From the NCBI GenBank assembly GCA_949825045.1, contig OX463836.1:10929829-10993828 (forward strand): 64,000 bases of DNA, in the 5' to 3' direction. Below are positions 55,124 through 64,000 of this stretch, piece after piece (the first letter of the stretch is position 1; each line of letters starts with the position of its first letter). The DNA is from Argyresthia goedartella (taxonomy: Eukaryota; Arthropoda; Insecta; Lepidoptera; Argyresthiidae). The position numbers and the translations under genes were made by a program. A model generated the notes under the pieces. It did no database searches. It was given only the letters and a program-made list of their open reading frames with translations, and was not told the DNA's origin.

Positions 55124-55186
55124 AAAGACAAAGGACAAAGACTTTTATTTGCGATAGATATGGTTATACAAGGGCAAACCTAGGGT
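55124..55186 (+). mobile_element. 63-bp retroposed tail in LINE D
   Basis: Flanked by TGAT (55120-55123 and 55187-55190). Without it the host frame reads NPRSFWAFVKSKR. The insert looks like the last bases of another LINE 3' UTR. Extreme 5' truncation. Confidence 0.75.
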
Positions 55187-56322
55187 TGATCTAGGGTTTT
55201 TGAGTAAGTTTGACTCAATTTTATCAATATAAGCGTGGTAGCATTCCCGCTCTAATGTTTTAGCTCTGGTACGCAAGTAGGCAAATGATTCATAGTCTGA
55301 AAGGTTGCCGTAGGTCTTATACTTTTTATGATATTTGTATTTTTCATTTGATACTTTTACTAATGCAGAAGTATACCAGGGCGGGTAGTGGTTAGGGCGA
55401 CACACCTTACTTAGAATGTAAACATCGCGGAATGCGTGAAGTTTACAATAGAATTGGGCGACGGCGTCATCCAGAAGATCCCTGTCTAATAATATATGCC
55501 AGTCAACTGCACTCAATTCCGACCTAATTGATGTATAATCACCGCGTGAGTATATGTATTTAGTTCTAGTTTCTTGTGGCAGATCCGAGTAGGTAGCAAA
55601 ATGGACTGAGATGCACAGCGACACATGATGAGGGTCCTCTGGTAAGAGCGGATAGGCCGCCGCACTCACTACGATATTATCGTTAGAAATTATTAGATCC
55701 AGTATCTTTTGGTTACGATTAAGTTCACTATTGTATTGCTTTAAATTGCAACAGTTAAGTACGTCTATGAATTCCATTTGATATTCGCCAGCTAGCCCAT
55801 CCGGCGATAGTTCCTTGCAGTTGAATTGCTTGGACCAACTAATATTCGATAAGTTAAAGTCACCTAATATGAGAAATTTGTCAAGAGGATTATTCAATAT
55901 AATATTATTTAAGGAGGCACTGAAGTTCGAAATTTGAGTAGTGAATTTCCTTTATTTTCCTTACACATGTAGACGGTGCAAATATGCGTTTTTATTTGCG
56001 ATCGGCCGGTACCTAAGGTTACAGTTATCCATATATCCTCGGCTGTTGAGCGCCACTCGGTTCGCTCCACCACTGAGAACTCGTTACGTACAGCCAGCAA
56101 CACACCCCCTCCCAACTTTTGTTTTGTAGCAATATAATTCCGATCCCTACGCCATACAATATAACGCTCATCAAATAATTCATTATTCGAGATGCTGTAT
56201 AGAAGCCAAGACTCCGTTATTGCTATGATATCATAGGAGTTTAGGCATACATTACGGTAAAAATCACTAGACTTGGTTCTCATGCCACGAATATTTTGAT
56301 AATAAACATTTAATGTGTTCAT
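55145..56322 (-). pseudogene. LINE D ORF2, endonuclease part (one frameshift)
   Basis: AP-type endonuclease nicking target DNA. Starts MNTLNVYYQNIRGMRTK; then DIIAITESWL, GGGVLLAVRN, a frameshift near 55900-55930, then FLILGDFNLSNISW, NQKILDLIISND and DPHHVSLCIS. Motifs N, E, GDFN and DH-like are in order. Confidence 0.87.
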
Positions 56323-56747
56323 TTTTGATTTTTACAATAATTGAGGTATGAGTTCATATTAACATGCCTGGAACAAATACCCAGTAATATAAGAGTACCA
56401 GTGATAGCACATATCATTTGATTGAACGTTATATTATAATCGTAATAGGGGCAATCCTTCGAATAACCATAATAATTCACAGACCTAATAATATGAGTTT
56501 CGGCAGAAAATATTGTAGCAAGGCGGTGAGCAACCAACATGAGACAGAATCGACGTAAATACAATCAACAAGCACAGCAAATCAAAGCCATAAATATATG
56601 CAATAAGGTTCATTTTACTAATCAGCGCAAATTTACCTGAGTTGAACCGGTCGCACGGGTGACACAGCGCAAGGTAGCATGCTACGTCACAGCCAGTGGT
56701 TCCCAAGCTGCACAGACGTTCACACATAATGTTATTGAGTAATAGAC

Positions 56748-57030
56748 TTAAATTATTTTTGACAGGTCTTTCTCTGATTTTACATTGATTATTTTTGATG
56801 TGGTATTTTTCCTGGCCATTATTTTGCAATGCTTGACCCAGACGAATTGAAAATCTCTATCTTTAGCAAGTGCTTTAGTTTTGGAAAGCAGTACTTTGTT
56901 TAACGAGGTCAAATGATCGTTTACGTATACTCGATGTTGTCCAGGGAGTCCGAACCGAGCCGTGTTCAGGGGTCCGTCCACGGCTGCTGCTCTCGCGGCT
57001 GCGACAAAGTTCTCTTTGACGTATCGATTG
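56748..57030 (-). pseudogene. LINE D ORF1, C-terminal part
   Basis: FNNRYVKENFVAAARAA, HRVYVNDHLTSLNKVLLSKT and FQFVWVKHCKIMARKN. This RNA-binding domain is shared by lepidopteran LINE ORF1 proteins and the baculovirus FP25K family. It is cut from its N-terminal part by the element at 57037-58470. Confidence 0.8.
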
Positions 57031-57036
57031 TTAAAG

Positions 57037-58470
57037 TGTGACACCGGCACTCGCTACTGTGACACCGGCACGAACGGACGCTTCCTAGCAGCGTACGCGA
57101 CGATGCCCCGTAAATTAGCGACAACCTAGTTTTCGCAATATCGTTACGCCATGGCTGTACCAGCCAAGCGCGCGGACACCATCTTGGTGAACGAGCTGCT
57201 CGCCTTCGTACAACAGAAGCTGGACGTGATGGACGAGGTCTCCCTGGAGCAGATCTGCTCGACCAGCTTCAAGGAGGTTGAGATCGCCGCCGCCAAGACT
57301 GTGCTGCAAGAAACCGCCATCACCACTGTGCGCCTTGTCGCGCGGAGGGGTGCTGCAAGCGGGAAGAAGGATCTTCAGGACATCTTCCGGGTGTTCAAGG
57401 AGACCGAACCCGATGACGTCCCGACCTACGTGGCCCGCGACCTGAACAAGCTGCCGCCGGTGACATTCGACCACGTCGACGCCACCCGGCTGCTGAAGGA
57501 TATCGTGCGACTACAGGCTGACGTCACCGACATCCGGAGCAAGTTGGAGACTTCGGAAGGCATTTGCACTGAACTAAAACGTGAGTTGTTAGTATTGCGT
57601 CAGGCCAATACCTCGCTGCCGACGCAGCGAATAGCCGACGCGCGCGACGACAACGCGACGGTCAGCAAAAATGCCCAACAAGCGACTGACCCAGTTACGC
57701 GGGTTGCTAAGCCCGCGTTGACGAACACCGCACCGCTTCGTGACGTCACGAAGCCATGCCGACCAGCACCGAATGCGGTCTCTTCTGGTTCATCCAAATC
57801 ACTGGAAGCCCAAAAAGAAACGTATGCTGCTGTGTCCCGCCGTGCCCGCCGCCGCCGCCCGCGCCCCGCACCGCCCGCCGCCGAACAACAGAAGCTGCAG
57901 GCTGCGCCGCGCGCGCAGCCGGCCAGGCCCGCTCGTGGCCCGCCGAACGCGACAGTTGATGGGGAAGGTTTCATCCTGGTTCAAACCAGGAAGCGCCGCT
58001 CCAGACGCAGCCGCAATCAGCGTGGCACCGCCCCCGCCGATGAGTGCAGCCTCAAAGCTGCCGCTCCCACGGCCCTAATCTACCTTTCCCGGCTCGACGT
58101 GAACATGACCTGCCAGGACATCGAGCGTCACATCCTGGAAAGGCTGAAGAAGAATCCGCCGCGCAGTCCCAAGCAGGCGACAGAGGTTTCGACGGTGCAG
58201 ATTGATCTTTTGGAGTCAGATAGACCCAAGGACTTTCTGTCCTTCAAACTTCGGGTGCCGGCCGATCTCAAGACAATGTTCCTGGCCAAAGATTACTGGC
58301 CGGAGGGCATTGTCTACCGACGCTATAGGGAAGCGAGACCGAAGACCAAAATCCCTAGCTAGGCTAGAGTTACTATTGTTATATTTTATATCTATGTCTA
58401 GTTTTAAGGTATCTATCGATATGGGATTTTACATCCTGAAATAAAGATTTTATTATTATTATTATTATTA
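57037..58470 (+). mobile_element. ORF1-only non-autonomous retroelement
   Basis: Flanked by TTAAAG (57031-57036 and 58471-58476), inserted in LINE D ORF1. Starts with two TGTGACACCGGCAC direct repeats (57037-57079), then a 403-codon ORF, a short 3' UTR with AATAAA (58440) and a TTA-repeat tail. No reverse transcriptase, so it must be mobilised in trans. Confidence 0.8.
57151..58362 (+). CDS. Gag-like ORF1 protein, 403 aa, intact
   Basis: Recognised only as a type of ORF often seen in moth genomes beside retroelements. N-terminal helical region (KRADTILVNELLAFVQQKLD, about 7-60), a coiled-coil stretch around 120-152 (ATRLLKDIVRLQADVTDI), a basic Arg/Pro-rich middle (SRRARRRRPRP, about 228-238; TRKRRSRRSRNQRG), and a C-terminal domain (ALIYLSRLDVNMTCQDIERH...SFKLRVPADL...WPEGIVYRRYRE). 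Basic middle plus C-terminal domain suggest nucleic-acid binding and particle formation. No zinc knuckle. Start chosen as the first ATG, in GCCATGG context. Confidence 0.7.
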   Translation: MAVPAKRADTILVNELLAFVQQKLDVMDEVSLEQICSTSFKEVEIAAAKTVLQETAITTVRLVARRGAASGKKDLQDIFRVFKETEPDDVPTYVARDLNKLPPVTFDHVDATRLLKDIVRLQADVTDIRSKLETSEGICTELKRELLVLRQANTSLPTQRIADARDDNATVSKNAQQATDPVTRVAKPALTNTAPLRDVTKPCRPAPNAVSSGSSKSLEAQKETYAAVSRRARRRRPRPAPPAAEQQKLQAAPRAQPARPARGPPNATVDGEGFILVQTRKRRSRRSRNQRGTAPADECSLKAAAPTALIYLSRLDVNMTCQDIERHILERLKKNPPRSPKQATEVSTVQIDLLESDRPKDFLSFKLRVPADLKTMFLAKDYWPEGIVYRRYREARPKTKIPS

Positions 58471-58476
58471 TTAAAG

Positions 58477-59142
58477 CAGACCACTATGGATTTTAACCTT
58501 TCAGGGTCACGTGACGGGATTCTGGCAACATAATTGATTTGACTTTTGTCGACTGGATGCTGAATTTGGGTTCCTATAGTACCCACGATATCCATAGGAT
58601 TCTCGTTGATTACCATCGGAACACCCTTTATTTCTACATTATTCATGCGGGACCATTGATCTTTAATGTTGAGATCGGTTTCGATTTTTTCTAATTTCAG
58701 CTGTAACTCTGTTACGGTGTCCTTAATTTTCTCGACCTGATCGAGACGATCTTCAATGGTGTTTAGCCTTCTTGCAAATTCTTTAACTGATTTATTCGTG
58801 TCGCGAACTTCACCCTTCATCGTTTTGAAAGTCATCTTTAAGGGCCTTCACATCCACAACCAGTTTATCCAGGTTTGATAATTTGAGAGAGAGGGCACGG
58901 ACTTCATCAAGGATTGTTTGCGTGGTGCTCCCAGATGTTGCTACTGGTGCTGCATCTGGCGGCGGAGCCTGCTTCCCCGTAGGTTGTTTGCAAGCGGGAC
59001 AGCGCCAAGAAAGTTTTCTGTCACCAAGTTTACGGTAGCCTGCTTCAGTGACACCGGAGCACTGATAGTGGAGCTGCCCATTACACGAGGAACATGAGGC
59101 GCCGTCCGTCACTTCTTCCATGCATCGAACACAGTTGACCAT
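58477..59142 (-). pseudogene. LINE D ORF1, N-terminal part (PHD finger)
   Basis: Starts MVNCVRCMEEVTDGASCSSC, continuing CSGVTEAGYRKLGDR and WRCPACKQP, a PHD-type C4HC3 zinc finger. Then a coiled coil (LDEVRALSLKLSNLDKLV; NTIEDRLDQVEKIKDTVTEL), one frameshift near 58820, then NNVEIKGVP and SRDPERLKSIVVCF. The PHD finger is common in ORF1 of CR1-type elements of moths. Confidence 0.82.
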
Positions 59143-59262
59143 TTTGTAACTAGGTTGGGAAGCACTGGAAGTTATGCTTAAAGCGGGTAGTGAGAGCGAC
59201 AAATAAATAAATACGCGCGCACACCGAGACGCCTGCGACGAGACTGACATGTACCACAGTCT

Positions 59263-59500
59263 AATATTCGACGACCTCTGTAGCGCAGCGGGTGTGGCTC
59301 TGCCTACCATGCAAGAGGTCCCGGGTCCGATCCCCGGCTGGGGTTGAAAAAAAAAACCCTAGGTCTTGGATGTTTATGTGTGTGATGTCGCTGTTTCTGG
59401 CTTCCACGACACAGGGTATCCTATTGTGGGGTCAGAAGCAATGTATGTGCCTGAATGTTAATGTTTAATGTTGTTTATGTTTAAAATTGAGAGGAAGAGC
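59263..59500 (+). repeat. tRNA-derived SINE (family B)
   Basis: GACGACCTCTGTAGCGCAGC (A box), B-box-like GGGTCCGATCCCC, then AGGTCTTGGATGTTTATG, GATGTCGCTGTTTCTGGCTT and AGAAGCAATGTATGTGCCTG, matching the antisense copy at 21900-22105. It begins within a few bases of the LINE D 5' end. Confidence 0.8.
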
Positions 59501-59639
59501 ACTTCACGACGAATCACAGTATATTTTTTGAGAGGGAGAGTACTTCTTCATTTTTCAGCGTTACCCGGGGTAAGTTGAGCCCGGGTAACTGGCTTCTTAA
59601 TTCCTCTTACTTTCGAGTTTTACAGATGAAAACCCTAAA

Positions 59640-59965
59640 AGACTTTGAATACTTACATAACTGCATCCCCTTTTACACCCATTCGGGGGTAGAATTTTCA
59701 AACACGCTGATGCACGTGTCCTTTAATTTTCATTGGTAAGCCTAAATACAGTAATTGAAGACCCTAACTCCAAAACTGACGGATTTTCATACAAACTTTC
59801 ACCCCCTATTTGACCCCCTTAGGGGAGAAATTTCCAAAAATCCGTCCTTAGTAGATGCCTACACTATGCAAGGTATCTATGTGCAAAATTTCAAGTGTCT
59901 AGCTCCAGCGGTTTGGGCTCTGCGTTGATTCCAGGCAGTCAGCTTACTATTTTATAATGATATTA
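59640..59965 (+). repeat. Abundant lepidopteran repeat (CCCCCTTAGGGG type)
   Basis: TTTTCATACAAACTTTCACC, TTTGACCCCCTTAGGGG, AAATTTCAAGTGTCTAGCTC and CAGTCAGCTTACTATTTTAT recall a very common moth repeat whose class I cannot name. A tail-like piece occurs near 50225. Confidence 0.5.
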
Positions 59966-60049
59966 AGATATGGCAACAAATATTTTTTTCCTACCCAAAA
60001 TGGATAAATGAACCCCAAAAGTTGCAAAAAATATCAGGACAAAATACTG

Positions 60050-60135
60050 CGGTAAAGGGTAAAGGGGGTGAGCGAAGCTAAGCCCCCTTTATCCTTCATG
60101 TTAGGTTGAACATGTAAGAACAACAAATAACACTT
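60050..60135 (+). repeat. Fold-back repeat family, copy 2 (one arm)
   Basis: ACTGCGGTAAAGGGTAAAGG, GGTGAGCGAAG, CCCCCTTTATCCTTCATGTT and GGTTGAACATGTAAGAACAA match the left arm at 91-180. Confidence 0.7.
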
Positions 60136-60474
60136 AAAACATAAAAAATAAGTTTGGTGATCATTTGTCCAAACACAATTTGGTGGACATTTATCCATTC
60201 TGGCAGTCATTTCGAATTTATTGCTAGTAAAATAGGTGCGTTTTTGGTAATCGTTTAAACACAAGCCTTGAGATATTATTATAGATCCTTGCTTGAACAA
60301 GCAAGCACGCCATGTTTTTTGGTCACATGACACAGGTGTTCAATCATTCAGTCTGCTTTTGATGAGTGACGTGCAGTCTTGATGATTTATTATCGGCGCC
60401 ACCAACTATACCAATCCACCTCCGAGCAGGACTTGGCCCCCAGATTATATAACTGAATTTACAGTGCACTCGCA

Positions 60475-60663
60475 CGTCTGTTGGGGTACGCAGCATAATA
60501 CCTAAAGATCACAAGACCTACGTTCGAAATCCCAACGTTCCAAATACCGAAGATCGAAATACCTACGTTCGAATTCCCAAAGTTCGAAATACCGAAGATC
60601 GATTTCGATGATATATCCCGAAGTCCAAAATGCCGAAACTCAAAATGCCGAAGTCCAAATGAC
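60475..60663. repeat. Degenerate CCGAA/TTCGAAAT minisatellite, left
   Basis: Loose repeats of the form GTTCGAAATNCC(A/G)A about 16-18 bp long, ending AAATGACCGA. Its reverse complement resembles 62713-62885. Confidence 0.65.
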
Positions 60664-62528
60664 CGAATCAAATCAAATCAAAAATCATTTCTTTCCATAG
60701 GATGTTGTTACATCACTTAGGTCATTACATTTTTTTGGGTGAGTTCACTAACACAATGGCGGAATCTGTGGAGAAGAGCTCACCGAAGAAACTCCACAGT
60801 CGTCGCATCTTTTGCGTTTCCTTTTTTATATAAAATATTGTCAAATTACAAAATGAATGCTAATTATATATATACCTTATTGTAGTAGCGTATACAATTG
60901 CCTTTAAAAGAATTACTAATTTTATGTAGTCGGCTTACATAAGCAACCAACTTGTCTTTATTTCTAGTATTAAAATTGTGTATATCACTGTACTTCTGAA
61001 AATTAATTATATTTCTTTTTACATACACAAGATTGTCATAGATATATTGAGACACAAATGTCAGAATATTGATTTCTTTAAATTTTTCCCTCAGTGACAC
61101 TCTAGGCCCTAATCTATAAATTGCACGAACAGCCCGTTTCTGCAGAATAAATATACTATTAGCATTCGCAGCGTAACCCCACAATAAAATACCATAGGTC
61201 ATTAGACTATGAAAGTAACTAAAGTAGACTAGTCTAGCGGTGTCTACGTCGGTAAGAGCTCTAATTTTTTTAACTGCGAACGCTGCTGAACTCAGTCTGT
61301 TCGACAATTTATTTATATGAGGATCCCATTGTAGTTTGACGTCTAAAGTAATGCCCAAAAAGACAGTCGACTGCACAAGGTCCAATCTCTGTCCTTTTAT
61401 AAATATGTCTGTAGTTACCGGGTTCACATTGGGTAACACGAATTTAATACATTTAGTTTTCTTTTCATTAAGTAATAAATTGTTAACAGTAAACCAGTTC
61501 ACTATACTAGAGATAGCATTGTTTACCTCGTCATAATTTGATTGCTGTCTTTTAACTTTAAATATCAAAGAAGTATCATCGGCAAACAATACTAACCCAT
61601 GTTTTGCTTTAACAAGGTAAGGTAAATCATTAATATATACTAAAAACAAGAAAGGACCAAGAATTGAACCTTGCGGTACGCCCATACTTATTGAAGACCC
61701 AGGGGATCTTTTCCCATTAACATCGACCATCTGAACCCTATCTGTTAGATATGACTCCAGAAGGCCAAGGGCCTGATCTTTTACACCATAATGGCGTAAC
61801 TTCCTGACAAGAGTGTCATGATGGACGCAATCAAAAGCCTTGGATAGATCGCAGAAGACACCTATTGCATCCATTGCGTCTTCCCAGGCATCAAAAATAT
61901 TGTCGATTAGTTCAACACCAGCATCGGCTGTTGAACGACCCTTTGTGAAACCAAACTGAGCAATATGAATTAAATTATTGAGATAAAAATGACTTTGCAA
62001 TTGATTAAGTATGAGTTTTTCAAATATTTTGCTAAGCGTTGGTAGTATCGATATGGGTCTAAAATTGGTGGGGTCTGATGTACTACCAGCTTTGAATAAA
62101 GGTATAACTTTACTTAGTTTCATCAAGTCAGGAAACACACCATTATCTATACATTGATTAAATATACAACAAAGGTGAGGTGCAATACAATCTACAATGG
62201 AACTAATAATTTTTACTGATAGACCATGGGCGTCAGCTGTCTTTTTCATTTCCAGGGATTTAAACGCTTTTACAATGTCTTCATTATTTACGTGCCTAAA
62301 TTTAAAATCTGTTTTACATTCCTCAAAGTTTTGTTTAAGTATAGATTCAGCAGCAGCGGGAGATGAATTTAAAGACTTGGTTGTTGAAACTGGAATGTCC
62401 GTAAAGAAATTTTCGAAAGCTTTTGCTACTTCTAGGTCTGTACTTAGCAATTGATTATCTATCTTAAGCTTGAAGTTATTATGTGTAGCTTTGCCCTTTC
62501 CAGTCTCTCTGTTTATATGAAAAATCAA
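60664..62528 (-). mobile_element. LINE family B, 5'-truncated, long open RT frame
   Basis: CR1/Jockey-like, same broad group as family A. The 3' end is at 60664 with ATTTG-repeat tail (read on the - strand). The 3' part of the ORF and 3' UTR are joined by a small deletion near 60860. It interrupts or abuts the two minisatellite blocks. The 5' end is near 62528. Confidence 0.88.
60864..62528 (-). CDS. LINE B reverse transcriptase, 554 codons open
   Basis: RT of a non-LTR element. Thumb-ward order: [92 protein letters not shown], catalytic [46 protein letters not shown], then [20 protein letters not shown] and LQKRAVRAIYRLG. No internal stop. The endonuclease is missing at the 5' end, and the last roughly 30 residues seen in family A are replaced by a short VYI end. 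Not autonomous. Confidence 0.9.
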   Translation of the reverse strand: MIFHINRETGKGKATHNNFKLKIDNQLLSTDLEVAKAFENFFTDIPVSTTKSLNSSPAAAESILKQNFEECKTDFKFRHVNNEDIVKAFKSLEMKKTADAHGLSVKIISSIVDCIAPHLCCIFNQCIDNGVFPDLMKLSKVIPLFKAGSTSDPTNFRPISILPTLSKIFEKLILNQLQSHFYLNNLIHIAQFGFTKGRSTADAGVELIDNIFDAWEDAMDAIGVFCDLSKAFDCVHHDTLVRKLRHYGVKDQALGLLESYLTDRVQMVDVNGKRSPGSSISMGVPQGSILGPFLFLVYINDLPYLVKAKHGLVLFADDTSLIFKVKRQQSNYDEVNNAISSIVNWFTVNNLLLNEKKTKCIKFVLPNVNPVTTDIFIKGQRLDLVQSTVFLGITLDVKLQWDPHINKLSNRLSSAAFAVKKIRALTDVDTARLVYFSYFHSLMTYGILLWGYAANANSIFILQKRAVRAIYRLGPRVSLREKFKEINILTFVSQYIYDNLVYVKRNIINFQKYSDIHNFNTRNKDKLVAYVSRLHKISNSFKGNCIRYYNKVYI

Positions 62529-62554
62529 AATATGAAATCCCTGACATCAAAAAT

Positions 62555-62700
62555 ACTGATTTGCACAGCAAATATCACGGAAAACACTGCGGTAGCTGAG
62601 GTGAAAGGTAAAGGGGGTGAGCGAAACGAAGCCCCCTTTATCCTTCGTGTTAGGTTGAACATGTCAGAACAACAAAAAATACTTAAAATTTAGTTCAATC
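62555..62700 (+). repeat. Fold-back repeat family, copy 3 (one arm with flank)
   Basis: ACTGATTTGCACAGCAAATA, AAACACTGCGGTAGCTGAGG and GTAAAGGGGGTGAGCGAAAC match, in reverse, the right arm and flank at 235-330, including the GATATTTGCTGAGCAAATCAG box. Confidence 0.72.
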
Positions 62701-62712
62701 GGGATTTGCTAC

Positions 62713-62885
62713 TTTCGGTCACTTGGACATCGGCATTTTGAGTTTCGGGATTTTGGACTTCGGGACATAGTACTTCGGGATTTAGAACTTAGGGATTTCA
62801 ATCATTCGGTCAATTGAACTTTATGGATTTCGAACTTTCAGTCAAACAGTCATACGGTATTTTGATTTTCGGTATTCCGAACATA
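62713..62885. repeat. Degenerate TTCGGGAT minisatellite, right
   Basis: TTCGGTCACTTGGACATCGG, TTTTGAGTTTCGGGATTTTG and similar words; an inverted relative of 60475-60663. Confidence 0.65.
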
Positions 62886-63207
62886 TCTTATGACAACAAT
62901 AATATCTATGAAATTAGGTCTTTTTCCTTTAGGTATTATGATACGTACCTTTTTGTTGGTAGGATACTAGCAAAGACGGGGTTGAGCGTAGGTGGGTACC
63001 ATAGTATCGTATCGGGACACGCGAATCGCAAATTACGAGTTCGCAAGTCGTAAGTCCTTGAAATTTTTCGCGAGCATTAATAGTATTTTTATTGTATGTA
63101 AAAGAAACACTATTTCTATTAGCTATTTTTAATGAATTGTTATTATCATTTTTAAATGAATTGAATGTGTCTCGTCCCTGTTTCAATTTTTATGAGCAGA
63201 TTGCATC

Positions 63208-63213
63208 TTTATT
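63208..63213 (-). terminator. AATAAA for the minus-strand gene
   Basis: TTTATT on the + strand, about 155 bases after the presumed stop codon. Confidence 0.35.
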
Positions 63214-63365
63214 ATAAATATTAATTTGACGAAAATACTATTGGATAACACATTTACATTCTATAATTTATCTACAACTCTAACGTTACAACAATGAATG
63301 CGGTATTTACACAATAAATAAAAAATCTAACTAAGAATAAACCAACTAAAACTAAAACATAAATT

Positions 63366-63426
63366 CTATTTCATGTCTTCTTCTGTTAGGATAATTTTCT
63401 TCTTGTCTTGAACTATTTCGTCAATT
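63366..63426 (-). CDS. Probable last coding exon of another gene
   Basis: On the - strand a pyrimidine-rich tract and TTTGTTTCAG (63427-63436) precede an exon reading IDEIVQDKKKIILTEEDMK and TAG (63366-63368), after one base of a split codon. AATAAA lies downstream at 63208-63213 on that strand, giving a 3' UTR of about 150 bases. Gene not recognised; the rest lies beyond or upstream within the window edge. A chance frame is possible, but the acceptor, frame and polyadenylation signal agree. Confidence 0.5.
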
Positions 63427-63597
63427 CTGAAACAAAAACCAATTTTACCAATATAAAAGACAAACTTCATTATTGATTTCCCGTACGAGGCGGGAGAGGC
63501 ACAGATATGTCGACGTTAGGAGAGAATAGAAATATAAAGATACCGGCAGTAAAAAGCTTAATCGCGCTTGTAAGAGATAAATAGATAATATACTCAA

Positions 63598-63741
63598 GCC
63601 GACTTGTGCCACACTTTTTGACAGCCGCTAAATAAAGTTTCAATGCAACTTAAATACATCACGGTCAAGCACTTATTTAGAGTGCTTGAACGAGGTACTG
63701 CCGGTCAGCAACTGCTGTTAAATAGTGTGGTACAAGTCGAC
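63598..63741. repeat. Fold-back element
   Basis: Arms 63598-63625 and 63714-63741 (GCCGACTTGTGCCACACT type) pair with few mismatches. An inner hairpin, TCAAGCACT and its inverse (65-73 and 81-89 of 636xx), sits in the loop, and ACCGGCAGTA/TACTGCCGGT pair across it. Non-coding. Confidence 0.65.
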
Positions 63742-63904
63742 CTAAGTCAAGTTTGACTTACAGTTGTAAAGAGGTTATTACGGACATACTTTTGGACAAC
63801 TATCACTATGAAACCGATTCGATCAGACCCCATAGACCTCTTCTCTCTGACTGATGTATCAGCTGAATGGCTGAAGACCTTAAAATTGTCCCCGACCCGA
63901 CCCG

Positions 63905-64000
63905 ACCCGAACGGCCGAGTCGGCAGTGACCCTGCCTACGAAGCCAAGGGTCCGGGTTCGAGTCCCGGTGGGGGCAAATATTTGTTTGATGAGAACGGAT
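63905..64000 (+). repeat. tRNA-derived SINE (family A), cut by window end
   Basis: GGCAGTGACCCTGCCTACGA, B-box-like GGGTTCGAGTCCC and GGGGCAAATATTTG match the head at 1664-1760. Confidence 0.75.

Larger units (their letters stand above)
52364..59255 (-). mobile_element. LINE family D, near full length, with nested insertions
   Basis: Two-ORF CR1/Jockey-like element. From 5' to 3' on the - strand: ORF1 start at 59142, ORF1 interrupted by an ORF1-only retroelement (57037-58470), ORF1 end near 56748, ORF2 endonuclease 56322-55145, RT 54910-52716, 3' UTR and TAAAA tail. Further interruptions are a 63-bp insert (55124-55186), a double-hairpin scar (54948-55074) and a solo LTR (53493-54116). With these removed the frame joins at each junction I tested. 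Confidence 0.88.

Overview
The window is nuclear DNA of an insect, almost certainly a moth or butterfly. The host signal is a fatty acyl-CoA reductase (FAR) of lepidopteran type, tRNA-headed SINEs of lepidopteran style, CR1/Jockey-like LINEs, a BEL/Pao LTR retrotransposon primed by tRNA-Tyr, and a nuclear copy of mitochondrial DNA read with the insect mitochondrial code in the ancestral insect gene order.

Region 1 (1-27,330) is one host gene on the + strand. Eleven FAR exons (2007-27329) join in frame to 447 codons plus stop. The N-terminal nucleotide-binding exons lie upstream of the window. One intron is 14 kb long and holds a 13-unit minisatellite, several LINE copies, a DD82E DNA transposon split by a nested LINE, a THAP-like exon fragment and the mitochondrial insert. 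Most introns carry their own private minisatellite, and two begin with decayed copies of the preceding exon.

Region 2 (27,330-34,000) is gene-poor, possibly 3' UTR and intergenic, with a small TA-flanked MITE and one abundant-type repeat.

Region 3 (34,000-62,900) is a nest of transposons: a 5'-truncated LINE with a 12-bp target duplication; a LINE broken by a young, coding-intact BEL element (820-bp LTRs, 1904-codon gag-pol); a sister copy of that LINE in inverted orientation; a decayed Tc1 element; a near-complete LINE (52.4-59.3 kb, - strand) that itself received a solo LTR, a 63-bp retroposed tail and an ORF1-only retroelement; and a LINE with a long open RT frame.

Region 4 (63,200-64,000) has what looks like the last coding exon of a second host gene (- strand), a fold-back element and a SINE running off the edge.

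The most unusual signal is a recurrent scar in transposon copies. A 4-base core is replaced by its reverse complement, and each side is flanked by an inverted copy of its own neighbouring sequence, giving two adjacent hairpins. A sister copy proves the ancestral state in one case, and reading frames support it in two more.
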